A stretch of 64,000 bases of DNA from Erythrocercus mccallii (GCA_013397435.1 VZRG01002576.1:1-64000); one strand, 5' to 3'; shown: positions 23,119-37,800, counted from the first letter of the stretch. The notes: generated from the letters alone by a model not told the origin. Numbers and translations: made by a program.

Positions 23119-24444
23119 CAGAAGTGAATGGAACTTTAAACACAGAAAAATCTCAACTGAGAAACCCTTAATGTTGTGCAAGCACTTTTAACAATAACCA
23201 AAACCTTGCTGTGTTATCAACACTGTGATAGCCAAAAATACAGAACAACACAAGAACAATATGGGCTGCTTTAAACAAAGTTGCCTTGCACTTGGCCAAA
23301 GAGAATTATTTTTGCATTTGAATCTTGTTATCTCCTGAAAAACTAAGGCTAGTGCAAAATCCAGGTTGGCATGTTAAAATAAATATCACAACAATGAGAG
23401 GCAAATAACAAGGTTAAAATACTGATGGTCTGTTGACCTTACAGTTATGACTTTTAACAAACCACCTGGAGTTTGTAAAGTTTAGGACTGCAAGGAAAGC
23501 ATTTAGAGGAATCAAACAATACAGAGAAAATTTGGAACCAAGGAAAAAAAAAAAACCCAAAAATCTTTAGACTTACAGGTTTTTTTCCACAGGACACCTC
23601 CAGCCCTGCTTAGTCCTTACTTTGTTGTTTGAGCAGCAGGGACAAAATTAAAACTCGTTCAAGCAGTTTGAATCCCCAGGTGATATCAGGACTTAGGTTA
23701 CTGCTGCACAGAAGCCTTTGAGCTGAGCACTACTTTGATGAGCCAATTTCAATAATATTCTGACCTGAATATAGTCCATGGGAGTTTTACCACCGATTTC
23801 AGCAGAGCCAGAATTTCATGCAGTCAGTTACTGTAATTTAGATTAGTCTTGCAACTTGCTCAGAAGCTGATTCAAAATACAGTGAAACCAAAGGGAGCTA
23901 TATTTAATCAAATTTAATCCAATTAGTTAATTGAACTTAATAGTATTTAAAAATGTTAATCAAAGCTAAGCAGATTTCTAGGGCTTTTCTAAGGGGCAAA
24001 ACCTTAGATTCCATTCTAAATAATGTATTATGCAAAGTTTGATGATTTCATGAGATACCTTTTAGCTTTTTAGTACATAAGTTTATGGCAAGGGGCTAGG
24101 TTTGGGTTTTTTAAAAAGTACTTTTACTCTTCCATGAATTAAAGGATAAAAAGCCTAACAAACCTAATTATTAAGTCAGAGAAACTTTGTTGGGTTAAAT
24201 GGGTAGGATTTCCAAGACTTCTGTCTTCCCATATTGATTAAAGCAGATGAACCAGAAACAGCTTGAAATAATCTTACAAGATATTTGCCCTTTATTAGAG
24301 TAGGATATCCCTTTCAGGTCTAATACTATTTTATTAAAGTTCAGCAGTAATTAAGTAGGCAGAAAACCCAGTTTTCAGTTACTGAACTTCCAGCATATAT
24401 TGTTTTGCTCTAACTTCCCTATTGTATTCCTGTGCAAAGCAAAC
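23119..24444. other. Single-copy AT-rich non-coding stretch
   Basis: No gene or repeat was recognised apart from a short poly(A) run near 23544-23560. Confidence 0.5.
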
Positions 24445-24503
24445 TTTTTGTCTGTTTGTTTGTTGGTTTTGTTTTGGGTTTTTGGGTGTTTTTTTTTGTT
24501 TTT
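24445..24503. repeat. T/G-rich low-complexity tract
   Basis: GTTTGTTTGTTGGTTTTG and GGGTTTTTGGGTG words followed by poly(T). Confidence 0.8.
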
Positions 24504-27500
24504 AAAGAAACTGTAAATTAAAGCATTTGGCTAAGTATATCAGAAAACAGACTATTCTACAAGTTTTATGAAAAATGTCTTTCCTATAATTATGTTATAG
24601 AAATCGTGCTATAAAATAAGATTAAATGCATCTCATTTAAAATCATGTGATACTAAAATACTCCCAGCTAAAAAGAAAATGATTTGAATCTGTGTTCCAT
24701 AGAGGAGGCTCTGACTGGACAATATGACTTAACTCTTATTAACAAATTAGTGAGGGTATTTAAGAGACAACAACTCAGTATCACTATGGGTGTGGAGGAA
24801 GAACAGAACACTCCCAAATCAGAAATACCCTTCTGCTTATTTGCCTCTTCCTGTGCAAACCCAGAATCTGATTTTGCTATTATTACTTCAGTATAGGGAA
24901 CATCAAAGCACAAAGCAAAAGAGTTTTGTCTTGGTGTACAGACTTCTGCTTTCCTTCTTCCCTGTGTGCATTAATGAGCTCAGCACCAGAGACATCAGTC
25001 ATTTGTGGAGGCTTTGAGGTTCTGTTGTCCTGTAAGCATTAATCAGAAATAGAGATGATAATATCAGCTATGTGCTCTTTGGATATCCACCATACCGTTA
25101 ATTCAGAAATCAAGCCATATAAATGAAATAAGCTTTTATGATTAATAAAGCATGTGCATATGGCAATCTTATTAGTGTGGTGAAAGGCAGAATTTAAATT
25201 TCACAGAGAATGAAATCAGAGAGATTTATTTTCAGATTGAAAGTAAACAAATGGGTTTGATTTTTCTCCACTCATCTAAATTGAAGTTGCTATTCCTGAG
25301 CTGTTCAAAAATTAAGTTAACATCTGAGTCAGCAAACTTCTAAATCAATTCTACAACTTGCTGGTATCTTTCAGGTCCTGGAAATGTTATACCTGGAGGT
25401 CCTTGGACATTTTTGCTTTTTTGTAGCACTCAAGATGTTATTCGCTGTTTCAAGAGCTTATTCACCCCTCCTCAGAAGCCTCCTCTGATCTTTGTCACTG
25501 CAGGATTTTACTTCCCATTTGAAGACCAACTGGCCTAGGAAGCTGGTTTCAGAAGGAATAAAAGGATAAAAGGATAAAGGATAAAAGTCTGATTCAGTCT
25601 TATTTGGTGAGACCTGTGTCAGAAGAATGGGAGGAAACTGAGCATCTCCAGGCAGTGTTTTCTTCAAGTCTCAAAAACTAGCATCATTTAGCAAGAAGTA
25701 AAGTGTTCACTTCATCTGCCACTACAGCATAACCAATAAATGTATTTCTATCATGAACCACTAAATTTCTTGTGCAAAAGCACAGAAAAATCAAACAGGT
25801 TCCAAGTACAAAATGTTCTTGGATGCCTTAGAAGAGAAAAATCAGCAAAGCTGGATGGTTGTTTTTTACACTTCATTTGCATGACATTGAAAAGGGCAAA
25901 AAGAGTGCCAAGTTTATCACTATTAAATAACAGTTATGGTTATGAATTAAATTTTACTATTCTACTAGCATAGACACAGTCATGTGCCTTTCTTCTGAGT
26001 TTAAAGATTATTATCCTTTATCATATTCCATATTAATATGTTTAAGAAATGCCTTTTTTAGCAAGTATCAAAATACTATTTAATCTATAGAAAAAAAAAT
26101 TCTTCTTGTAAAGATGTGAGTTCAGTAATGAATTTCTAGCACTTCTGTATCATATATTCACATTCATTCTAGGACTTTCCTCAGCCTTTCTAAAATAAAA
26201 TGGAAGAAGCAGTAGGGGAGAGCACTTCCTAAAGTAAGATATCCTTTGAAGCTTGTTATGATTTGATCATTGAGGTAAATGATTTTATTCTGTCCATGTG
26301 AATAGAATAAATGTGCGTTTAGATTGATATTCAAAATAAATCATTTTAAAATTGGTCAGAACTTGTGGAAACAGTACATGCAATATTATTTTTAGTGTCT
26401 TTGGTAAAATGGATTTAAAAGAACATGATCAAACCTGGTTAAAAGTGTGGAAAGTTAACTACAACTATGTGTGTAATGTGTAACACATATTAGCCTGTGC
26501 TCTCTGCATCCACCTATTAACTTTAAGTAACTTGATAATAGTTTTAATATTAATGAAAGATGGTTAGGAACATCCCCATCAATAATAAAATAGAAAATAG
26601 AACAATTTACACTACTTAGTTTTAAAATTTATCATTTATACCTTAAAAACTTATTTATAAATGTTTCCATAATGTACAAGCTCTAAATGCATTTTCTCCT
26701 TATTATATCTCAGTAATGAAGCAGACATGGAAATATTACTGATCTTATCCAAGAGAGGATGCAATGTTTCTTAAAAGATTTACTTCAGTAAGGCCAGCCA
26801 TAGACTTCACATATGATCTTTACACTGTAATTAGATCCAAATCTCAGAAATTACTCAGGCAGCTGGTGGTTGGTAAAATCAATGTGAGACAGTTGCCTAA
26901 AAAAGGAGCTGAAAGTTTAAACACCATCATGTTTCTGACCCTTAATCTCTATGAGAATGCTCATCTAAAAATTACACATTCAGTTTAATCTAATTACCAA
27001 GGCTCCTTTTTTAGTTCAGAATAAAAAGTCAGAAGAAGCAGCTCTCTCATTGGAATTTCTATCCATCAAGCCCATGAATAAAAAATAAAATAAAATAAAC
27101 CTAATTAGTCTGTTCTTTTTGAGTGATTTTGGAGAAAGGCAAGATGAACCCTTGGTGATTTCTTTCTGTCCTTAACCTTAGTAAGACAGGGGTTCTGTGC
27201 CTGGCAGTCAGGTGTGGCAGAATCCTTGTCTGAGCAGCAGAGGGACCAAGAGGGAGGAGTCCTGTCCCTACCCCCCAGCAGCCTTCTTGACTGCAAATGG
27301 AGATGTGTTTGGAAAATTTGGGAGGTCCATATACATTCCCACATGCTAAAAGCAACATGTATATTGTCCAGGATCCCCAAACCATTGCATCAACAACACT
27401 TTCTAGGATAGTCCGGCTGTGGAGGACACAGACAAAACATTGTTCTCCAGCATATTAGATGAGGAAGACACAGCTGCTCCTCTCACATCCTCTCTGGTAC

Positions 27501-27726
27501 TGAGCTCATGATTTAGGAAGTGACAATGGAGCATGACCCCTATAAAAGCTGTGACTCCTCAGAATGCTGGCCTGATGGGAAGCAGGTGCTGTGATCATTT
27601 TTAGTGGATTCTGTGCTGCTTATCATAAAACTGTAGCAGCTGTTTTCTGATAAGAAAGTCCTCCTCTCTATTTTATGACCAATTGGTCCTTCATAACTCT
27701 TTTCCTTAAAAATATTTTTCTCCTAG
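24504..27726. other. Single-copy non-coding stretch
   Basis: No gene is supported. At 25558-25587 the AAAAGGAT word is repeated three to four times. At 27101-27411 three overlapping frames are open on two strands, in a locally GC-richer patch with no recognised product. Confidence 0.45.
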
Positions 27727-27893
27727 GCAGGTCATCCAGGATGGTTGTGGAACCTCCAGCGTGGAAAAAATTCAATGTTTAACTGTGTATGACTGAGCAA
27801 CCTGATAGGACCCGAGATTTACTTGTAAATTCAAAGCCAGCTTGGCCCTGAGTGGGAGCTGGAACCAGGTGACCTCCAGAAATCCTTTCGTTC
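27727..27893 (+). mobile_element. CR1 LINE 3' end fragment, plus strand
   Basis: The order ATGGTTGTGGAACCTCC, then a diverged CCTGATAGGACCC segment, then CCCTGAGTGGGAGCTGGAACCAGGTGACCTCCAGAAATCC matches the end of CR1 3' UTRs, where GGTTGTGGAGTCTCC and GACCTCCAGAGGTCCCTTCC are typical. The final octamer repeats are lost or degraded. It is inactive. Confidence 0.75.
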
Positions 27894-30800
27894 ATTGTTG
27901 TTTTAGAGTTATATGTTTCTGTCTTTGCTCCTAACTCTGCTCCCATTTTAATTTATCAATTAAAAAGTGATGAGAGCTGTTGGTGTTTGAAATCAATCAA
28001 GAATCAAATAATATTAAGGCCATCACTGCTTGACTCTAAGACACATAGACCTTAACTCATACACAGCTGCTATGACTGTTGCAGGAAGGAGCACATGATT
28101 CTTTCTTTCTCCCAGTTCCTGCCCATTTATGCATTCAGCTGATGTCTGTGGTGACTCATACTTGCATAGGGGTTCTGTCACTGGGTTATTTCAGAATCTC
28201 TCAATCATATGAAGAAATACTCCTATATTCTTTATTTCAAATGTATCAACACGATTGTCGTTTTTACTCCCTTGCAAACCAAAGAATTCTCAGTAACTTA
28301 AACTCTTGCAGAATAAAGTCCATAATGTGAAATGAAAATTCTTTGTTGGAATTTTTGCTGAGTTTTATCTTAATTTTATTAAAGATAATATTTTTTTCCC
28401 CCTGGGTAGCAGAACATATAAAGTGAATGAAAGCTAAAATAGACTTTAGTTATCACAAAGGCAGAGCAATTGACTTTCAGGGACTGCCAATCAATGACAA
28501 TTTTAAATCTGCTTAGGTCCTTCAGGTGTTTAGGGATTCTGAGTTCTTCCAAAGTTAGTGATTAGAAGTATTAACAGGCCTTAAAGAACTTTTTATTTCA
28601 TATGAAATTGTTGCTAAATTGAAACAATGGGCTAGTCTCAAAGTAAAAAAAAAAAAAGGAAAACAAACCATTTTCCATCTTGTAAATTCAGTATACAGCC
28701 AAAAAGAAACTGAAATTAATCCAGGAAAAGAGAGACCTCTTTTACTTTGAACACTGACTAAGCTCCCATTTAAAATATCAAGGAATTGTGATTATAATTT
28801 GGAAGTTACCAGTGCAAAGTGGTGACTCCAGAGACAAAATAATTTGAAAGCAAATTCTGATGGGAATTTATCCAAAGAAATATGTAGTTTCCCTCTACGG
28901 AACTCCTGAGATGCTACTGAGATTCACTAGTGTAGGACTGAATAACTAAGAAAAATGAGACTGAAAATTAGGAGTCCTTTAAAAGGACCAAATTAGATAT
29001 CCATTAAGCCACAATTCAAACACAAATAGGATAGCCAAGAATAAAATTCCACCTTCATTCCATAGCAGAACTCATAAATGAAAAGTAACAGAAAAAAAAG
29101 AAAAACTAAAAAAGAAAAGCAGTAGTTTCTAGCATTTTATTTGTATTGATTTTTGTCTATGAAGTATCTAACTAAGCTAAAGAAAGTCAAAAGCACAGAA
29201 AATACACCACTGGCAGAGTGAGGAGGACTTAAGGAAGAGAGTTATTCTCACAAATGCATGTTGTATGGAATCATGACTAGATAGAAATAAAACCCTTTTA
29301 ATGTGGATGCCAGAATGACAGGAATTTAAATCATATGTATTTTCTGTACTCTTTATCATTAATAATGATTTCATAATTTTCAATTAATTTTAAACCTCAG
29401 AGAATGTTAAATAATATAAAGTGGAAAAAAAGTATAGTTTTGTATTCAAAATAAGCCAAAATAAAAGATTTTCTCTACAAAGATGTAAATGTTCTATCCA
29501 AGGTACCTGTTTATTTCTTGGACATATTAAGAGATATTTCTGAAAATTTGAACAATATCTTTAATGTTGTTCAAAAGAGAAAAGAATAATTATTTTTTTA
29601 CTATAAAAGAAAATACTGATGTTTGAACAATCTGATTAATTTCCAGACATGAACTCGAGAATATTTTTTATCTTGCAATTTTTGGCAAAGTTAACATGAA
29701 GAATGATACCATCTTCTGTCCCTCCACTTTGTCTCACTTAATGTTTCCCTTCTATTTGTTTAACTCCTTTTCCTCTCACTTGATTGTGAGGTCCCTGTGA
29801 ATTGTGTCACATACATAGAGGAAGTTTAGAAATATTTCCAATTTCTGTGGAAGCCAGCAGGGCAAAAAAGCATAATCTCAATGTCACTTGATGTTCCATT
29901 TAGCAGTACCAAATGGATTAAAATAGCATTAAAGGCCACGCAAAAGATTTATGAATTGACTGACAGATCATGCAAAAAGCTTTTAAATGAAGAAATCAAA
30001 AAAAATCCCTCCATTCTCACTCCACATTTTTAGCTGAGCTTTGTGGATCTGATATCTTTTTCTTCCTTTGGTGATCTGGAGGGGCAAGATTAATAGCCAG
30101 TAAAAGCTGTCTGTAACAAAGGTAAATTGGAAATAATTGAGAGGATATGACAGGTATGTAAGATGTAGCTTCAAACAGAGATAGATGCTGTCCTGGGAAG
30201 CAATTACTCCGGGAAGGATTTAAGGGCTGTGAGGGGAGGCAGTAACTAACACCAGTCCCCAGTGGAATAAGGCTGCACAAAGGGCCAGAGATGGATGGAT
30301 ATACAAACCAAGTAATGAGAGGGATGGAGGGATAATTTTACCTCAGTCTGTGGCATCAGTAAGACAGACGATGTAACACTACACACCACTCTTTGATCCC
30401 CATAAATAGTGACTATTGAGTAATAACCATAAGAACAACTCAGGGCTTGGGGAGAAAAGGCTGTGTAGTGAGGGACTGAAGTACTTCAGTCTGTATAATT
30501 TCTAATAAAAAATAATGTACCATTATTGTATAAGTGTCTGCACACATACACACACAGAGACATAATTGATGGATATAAATGACCTTTTTAACCCACATGA
30601 CAAATATAATTTTTAAATTATGTACTAGAAATAAATTAACAAGTGAAAGTTCTGGAGCCTTCGTCCTTCAATAGTTTCATAATCAGACAGAACCTCCCTG
30701 AAATGTATGATTTAATACAGCAAATTCTATTGGATTTCAGATAAAGATGATTTTTAATGGCCTAAACATACAAGAATAAGAGAAAAGTACTCCAGGTCAC

Positions 30801-31715
30801 CTCTTGTTCTTTTCTGTTCTTAACCACTATGAAGCTGAATACCTTTACACATTTTAACACTTGCCATAGACTGTGTTAGAAAATGCTTGCTTTAAAAGAA
30901 ATAAAAAGGTAAAACATGGATCACAGTTAACTGAATAGTGTGACACTCACAATGAAAGACCTGACAGGTATTTTCTGGGGGAAAAGTAGGCATCACTGAA
31001 ATATATGTATGAATACCCATGAAAAAAGCCTTCATCATGGAGGCATATGATCCACTGAGGAGGCAATTTCTTCCCCAGAGCTCCCTGAGGCCACTGGAGG
31101 CTGGGATTGCAGTGGCTCCATGCCACCTCGAACCAGCATTAGGGAAGAAGGATCCCTAGGATTTGTTCTTCTCTCATGCCAACTACCAGGCACCAGTAGT
31201 CACACAGCGTAGAAGGAAAACATGTCTCCAAGAATTAATGTGACATTTGTTTTGATTTCATACATATTGGAAGTCAAGTTCAAGGAACTTGCAAACACCA
31301 ACATCACCCGTCCTGGAACTTAAAGGTTTCTTTGAACCATTTTTTAGAAAAAAGTCTCCTTTTCCTCCTGCAATTCTTTTGGCTCTTTTCTCTCTGGTCT
31401 TACATGCTGAGACACAACCTGTAATTTCTCCAAAACAGAGGCTTGACACAATGACTCACAGCTGAGCCAAGCAATGAACTTGACTCATAAACAACATTGA
31501 TTTAAGAATAACTACTACTTTTCTTATTCTCTTTCTCTCTTTTTTTTTTTTTAATCTTTAGTTTGTTTTATTTTTAATCCTGCGCATTTTAAGTGATACT
31601 TTTAATTCAGATAATTTCCATGGTCTTCCTCTTGCTACAGTGAAGAGATGCAGAGGGCTTTCTTTCCAGGTCAGTCTTTCTGCTGAAATTACAAAGGAAT
31701 GATTACCTCACAAGC
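27894..31715. other. Single-copy AT-rich non-coding stretch
   Basis: No gene, RNA or transposon was recognised. Scattered short frames, for example 28079-28330 and 29983-30280, have no recognised motif. Confidence 0.5.
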
Positions 31716-31742
31716 TAAAAAAAACAAAAAAAACAAAAAAAC

Positions 31743-31774
<32 letters not shown>

Positions 31775-31788
31775 ACAAAAACAAAAAG
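31716..31788. repeat. (CAAAA)n / A-rich simple repeat
   Basis: C-interrupted A runs with variable spacing at first, settling into repeated CAAAAA units to 31788. Confidence 0.92.
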
Positions 31789-32261
31789 CAGATTAGCTGA
31801 TACTTGCTGTAAGGCTTATTTAAAAGGTAATGGCCTAGTGATTCTATTATTTTCCCAACAAAATCAACTGTAAGATATTGTAACTCTTAACTGGAAACAT
31901 TGTGGAGCTCCAGTCCTTGAAATATGGAACAATTAATGAAAAGCAGAGTAGTGTTAATAACTAAAGCCACAAATCAAGAAATGTTCAAAGCATGCAGAAG
32001 AAGGAACATGACTATGCTTTTTTTTTTTTTTTATATTTCTCTATCCTTTGTCTTAATATCTTTTTAAACAGTGATATTTGATTTAGGCTTTTGCATCCAT
32101 AATCCACCTTTCCCTGAATTAGCATTAGTATTGTGCTTCATAATCAGCACTGTGTCTATCTTCTTTTCTCTGATTGTGTATCTATTTCCTTCTCTTTCTT
32201 GAAACTATTTTCCTACATTTTTTAAATAAAAAACAACTTGTACCTTTCCTTTTCTTCTCAG

Positions 32262-32570
32262 TGGTGTCCTGTGCTTGAGCTCTCAGACAAGTGCACCAGA
32301 GGTTGCTACCAGAATTCCTCTCCTCTATTAAATATTCAGCACTCATACAAATGTTATCTTTTGCTTGATCTACAGGATCTACTTATTCAGCTTCAGGGCA
32401 GAAGCAAACCAGAACAGAACAGAAATTGGTCTGCTAAATTCTGTGTTATGCATTTCCCTTCTCCCTACTTATCCAGGGCCCTGGAATGTAACTACACATT
32501 TTTGTCCCTAAAACATCAGTGTTGTTGTCCCTACACAGAAGGAGTCAGACTCTTTTTTAAGGAACAGTAA
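32262..32570 (+). other. Exon-like open frame after strong acceptor motif
   Basis: A strong acceptor-like sequence (CCTTTTCTTCTCAG, AG at 32260-32261) is followed directly by 102 in-frame codons to a TAA at 32568-32570. The peptide is polar with several cysteines and no motif that I recognise. There is no ATG near the start, so if real it would be an internal or terminal exon. A second open frame in another phase follows at 32576-32827, which weakens the coding interpretation. Confidence 0.15.
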
Positions 32571-34800
32571 AACTGGTGTTAGGCAGTGCAATTGGATTAT
32601 ACAGTGTCCCTTTCCCACCTGCATTGTACCCAGTCTCTTCACTCCAGCAGCCAAGACAAACTACTGAAGAGCAGCAACACATCTTCTGCCTTGTTCCAGC
32701 TCTGACATTCCTGAGTCTTTCTTCACTGACTCACCAACTAAGTAGAGAACTCTACCTAGTTACGCCACTAAGTAGATTTTCCAATGGGCTAATTAAATTA
32801 GCTGGTGGAAAGGTCCCACGGGCATAAGAACCTGTACAAATTAGTCATCACCTGCCCATAGTTGGGATGAATGCTGGCCCAATCAGGACCCTACCCTCCA
32901 GAGGAAAATTGTCACCCTGCATCTCAAAGAATTATATCCTAAACAAGATTGATTCAAACACAATTCCCATTTCCTTTATTTTTTTCTTTTTGCCATCTTA
33001 AGTGGTACTTTTTATTCATATAATTTAGTTGATCTGAAATGATCACTGACTCATAGCAGGAGCCATGCAAGCAGATCCCATTCCCTGGTCCCCTTGCCAC
33101 CATCTTCTCAATTAAACAAATAAAACTACTTTTTCAGTCACAAAATAAGAAAGAAACAGATCTGGATTTAAAAAATAATCTATCATAAATTTGGAAAATT
33201 ATTACCTTTTAGTGATTTTTTCTTTGGTAGGGAAAAAAGTGTCCCTGATGAAGGATCTGTAATAGAACGAAAACAAGGATGGTTAAATCAATTTGTATCA
33301 TTGCAGTCTTTTTAATATTGATTATCCTTAAACTTGATTCTTACTGGACCAATCCCAGGGGGTTCAGAAACACTAGAGGGGGTGGAGGTGGTAGGGAGGG
33401 TGGGAAAAAGAGATTGAAGTGTCAAAAGCTCATGATTTTTTTTCATTTTAACAGTGAGAAGACTTGAGCTAAAGTAAAGGTTTTGATTCTGGTGTAATAC
33501 ACAATAAAAATTACCTTAAAGTTAGTTTTTTCCTGTAGTCATGGATACAGACAAGAAATATACCCAAATGATATTCCCTAAAATTAACACAACATTCACA
33601 TCATATTTTGTTGTTAATTAATAAACTACATAAATAAAAAGCCTTGGTTGACTTCTGATAACCAGAGATTAATGACTAAATTAGGTTTCAGCATATGATG
33701 AAAAGTCCATGATGAAAAGTATCAGAAGTGTAAACACTGTTTTTAATTAATTCAGACAACATTTTTCCAGTTTCTGGTTGTAACTGGAGTACATATGCAT
33801 GTGGATGTGGATATCTGCGTGTATGAGAAGGAAAAGGGAAATAGAGCCCCTTTATACTATCCTGAGAACTGTGTAAAGTTTCCTGCTGAGGTTCAGTCCC
33901 TACAGCAGACCTTCAAGGGCTCAGTATGCCAAAATTACCCTAATTGAACAAAGCACAGGTCTTATCAGTCCCCCATTCATTTTTCAACTTCTACTTCCCA
34001 CTTTCAATTGATTAAAAAAAGCCAAAAAAAACCAAACCCTACAGTTTTATCTTACTGTTAATTTACCTTGCTTGGAGCAAGCAGGAACTAAAAAACCTGA
34101 TGGTTGCATCAGTGACCCCATGGTTCAGCTGATTGTCAAGGAAAAAAAACCCAAAATGTGTTTGCTTCATCTGAACAACCAAAATAATGTAAGCCAGTTG
34201 TGAAGACTGACAGATAAAAACAATAAATTGTGAAAGTAATAAAATTGTCACAAGGGAAAGACAAGGAACGAGATTTAATGAGACAGAATGGGCAAGTAAG
34301 TAAATTATTTATTTGAAGCCTCCACTCAGACATGACATACTTCTCTATCTTTCATTAACTCATGCATAGGTCTGACCTGCTGCGCTGGATGTAGTCACTG
34401 TTCTGTCTTCTTCCCTAAATGCATGACATTTATTGCAGACAAATCATGAGTAGTTGTTTCACTAATAATTTATAGTCCTCATAGTGTTGGCCAATACTGA
34501 TAGACTCAGCCTATACTCAACAGATAATTACCTAATGAAAAACCACTCTATAAAAATGATAAAGGGTTTGGGTTTTTTTTCTGCATAGACACCTGAAGTC
34601 TTCAAACAGCATGGTTCAGCTGGTGGACATACAGTCAGAAGATATTATACTAGATTTCAATTATTTTCTTCACTAAAATTATTTATTTTTGAGTAAAAAT
34701 ATATCCAACTGGATTGGATGGGTCAAATGCATGCCAGCAGCTCCACGAGCATAGGGAAGCATATAAATGGTTTATGTTTGGGTTACTGAGAAGTCAAGGA
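32571..34800. other. Single-copy non-coding stretch
   Basis: No gene is supported. A GGGGGTGGAGGTGGTAGGGAGGG purine-rich patch lies near 33377-33400, and short A/C runs lie near 34013-34038 and 34138-34155. Confidence 0.45.

Positions 34801-34834
<34 letters not shown>
34801..34834. repeat. (AT)n microsatellite
   Basis: Alternating AT for 34 bases with a single G interruption. Confidence 0.95.
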
Positions 34835-37800
34835 GTTCTTGGACTTTTTGGATATCAAGATGGATAGAGTGATAATTTTGATGTAATCAAAGCAATGGTC
34901 TTGAGGCTCTGTTGCCATTTCATTTGGTTCAGATACATGATGGGCAACCTGTCATTAGCAAAAGGGTAGGGTGATGTGCTAGGCTTTAGTCTGTTCTTTT
35001 AACTGAAGGACTCATTGATTTTAGATTCCCAAGCACTACAGTGTTTTTTTCCATCTAGCCTACAGGGATGTGAGAGAGAAAATATAGCAAGTTATTTTAC
35101 AGGCAGGGAATAATTTAAATGAGCTATAACTTATTGCACGGTGAATGTTCCAGTCACCAGGACTGAAGGGATGAGCCAGAGAGAAATTTGCTACTTCATT
35201 TGATGATTGCCTGACTCTTCTTTGTATCTCCAGGAGCTACTCTGTGAGACAATTTCCCAGTGGTTTGAAGGATAGTTGGGAGCATGAAATCTACTGAGTA
35301 GACTGAATCCTCCTTTCAAGCATCTCATGGAAAACTAGTGACCATTTTATTTCTGCAGTGCTTCTTCTCACAATGACTTTGCTTAGAACACCTTTATGAA
35401 TTAAAGCAATTCTAAGCAATTTCCTTAGCCTGGAAGCATAGTGAGCTGCCAACACAGAATACATGAGAAATTTTACATAGCACGTCGCTGGTCGTTAGTG
35501 AACCAACTCTCAAATCAATTATGTCTGCTGGCAAGGAAACCTTAACACTCTAAATAATTTAAAGTGCAAACTGTGTGGCATGCAATTCCTTTCATCAGCA
35601 GCAAGATTGATTTCACCTTGTGGTATCTCTGCCCTACAGAACTGGCCTTTTTTAGTTAAGTTTTCAAAGTTATCACAATAAAGCAGTAAAGTCTGCAACG
35701 TGCAACACAAGTTACATCTGTTCTTCTCAGATCGGATAGGTAGTCATTAGTCAAAGTAAAAAATGACTGAAAAGGCAGCACTGAACATTGTTTTCCATTT
35801 TCTGTTATGGTCTTGCAAGAGGAATTTGTAGAAAATACCTTCTTTTAAGCAATGATAAAGTTTAGCACTTATTCAGAATGACATTCAGAAGGAAAAGTAG
35901 ATTATTTCAGATTGTGTATAGAGTTTAGTCACAGTACATTCATTCCATGCAATCTTATTCATTTGGTTGCTCCAATAACCTAAGCAAAGCTGATGTGCCA
36001 AACAAATCTGTATTGGTCAGCCACATAGATGTGCCCTCTTGAACTTAAGGGAGCTTGTTTTCTGAATCCAGAAACTTCAGGATGGTTTTGCTTTCAATGG
36101 TTATGAAAAATCCTTCGTTCTGTTTCCCAGATTAATAAATCAGAAAAGACCTTAAACTAAGAATGCTTGTGCTGGTGTTCTTTTCCTATGGCTTCACTTG
36201 GCATCCAAGTGTAAGGAAAGAAGTTCCACAGCTTCTATTTATTTATTTAAAATATTCTTTTAGATTAAAGTCAGCTTTCTTTGGCTATTTTGACAAAACA
36301 CTGCACTAGCAGGAAATCTTCTTCCTACAACAATCTAAACAGATTTGAGGAAAAAAAATCTCATTCTTCTTTAACACAAATGGAAAATTGCTGCTTCTTA
36401 TTAAGCCTATAACAATTGAACTACCTTTGCAGTCATAGAATATTCAATTGGTTTCAGCAAATAAAGTACAAACTTAAAAATTGGAAAAGAGAAGAAAAAA
36501 GAAGAGATTAGTTTACCTACTTAGCTTTAGGATTACAGTCAAGGGCACTCTAATAAAGTACACATTTCTCTGCTTATGGAATAGCCTTTGAAAGCTGAAT
36601 GGTGAATATGTTTTACAAACATGATCTGTGAGTTCAGAAAGAAAGAGGTTTTGTACAATTCAATCTATATGGCTTCCTATTCCATTACTGATATTGTGTA
36701 TGCATAGGGTTTTTGGGTTTTTTTTAATTAGGTTTTTTGCAAACCTTGCAGATGTAAAAAGAAGTCCTTGGACAAAGTCAGACAGGAATTTTAGCAGAGA
36801 CAACCTTACCTGTTCTGTGTAGAGTGGTCTTAATTTCTAGACCAGCTGGCCTGCAGAATATCATAATTACAATCAAATCTGAGTTATCACATTGTAGATG
36901 ATCATTTCTCCATTGACTTCAGTCTTTGAGCTAGGACCTTTTTCAGTCACTTAAGAGTCATTTGAAAGAGTAAAAACCTGAATGTTTCACAAAGCACCCC
37001 CAAACCAAAAAGGTTATTCAGTCACTTTTTCCAGGCATGCTATGAATACATGGGAATTACTCAAAACTCAAAATGCAAGTAGAAGCCAATGTTCCCACCA
37101 AACCCTGTATACCAAAGCTATGCTGCAATATTTCCAGCTCTACTCACTGTGCCAGCTGAACTGTGTTGCCTGAAGATCCACAACCTCTATTTATTCACCA
37201 GAACTACACAAGAATTCCCTTTATCATTCTGTATAAAGGGCCAAAATAAAACATTTTTAAACAATAGAAATATGACACTGGACATGCAGTTTTAACCTTC
37301 GAATAGACAGACCACTTAGATCAACGCTTTGCTATGCTGCCACAGAAACCAGAGTGCAAGATAGAATGCAGCTTCGTATCCAAACCTGAATTCAGTCCTA
37401 TATGTCCTTGGGATTGCAGAAGGAAGACATGTTCAAATTTGCCTAGAGACTCTTAAAATTATTGTTACTGTATTTTGATTTTCAGAGAAAAAGGAGACAG
37501 CAACACCATAAAATGGTCTGACACATTCAAGAGATTATAAACCTTTTCAATTGCATTTTGGATTTTACTTAATTATTTACTTGCCAAGAAAAAAATTATG
37601 CCTTATTCCAAGTACTCAATTTTTATAAGGCAAAAGACATTATTTTTAGCCAGTTCTATAAAAAATACAGTTATTTTAAGAGATTCAATTTGATAATTTA
37701 GGTGCAAATTTTGCTCTCGCTGTGTATATAATTGTGCTGTGAAGAAACTGATTTAGCTAAATAGACATTTTTAAAAGCTATTTAAATTATTCAAGTAATA

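Noticed and set aside
22886..23181. Two hydrophobic Phe/Trp/Val-rich frames resembling membrane proteins
   Set aside because: They are the reverse strand of an A/C-rich low-complexity block. The hydrophobicity follows from base composition.
25360..25440. Acceptor-like TATCTTTCAG followed by GGTCCTGGAAATG, hinting at a collagen-type exon
   Set aside because: The translated Gly-Pro pattern does not keep a Gly-X-Y register beyond a few residues.
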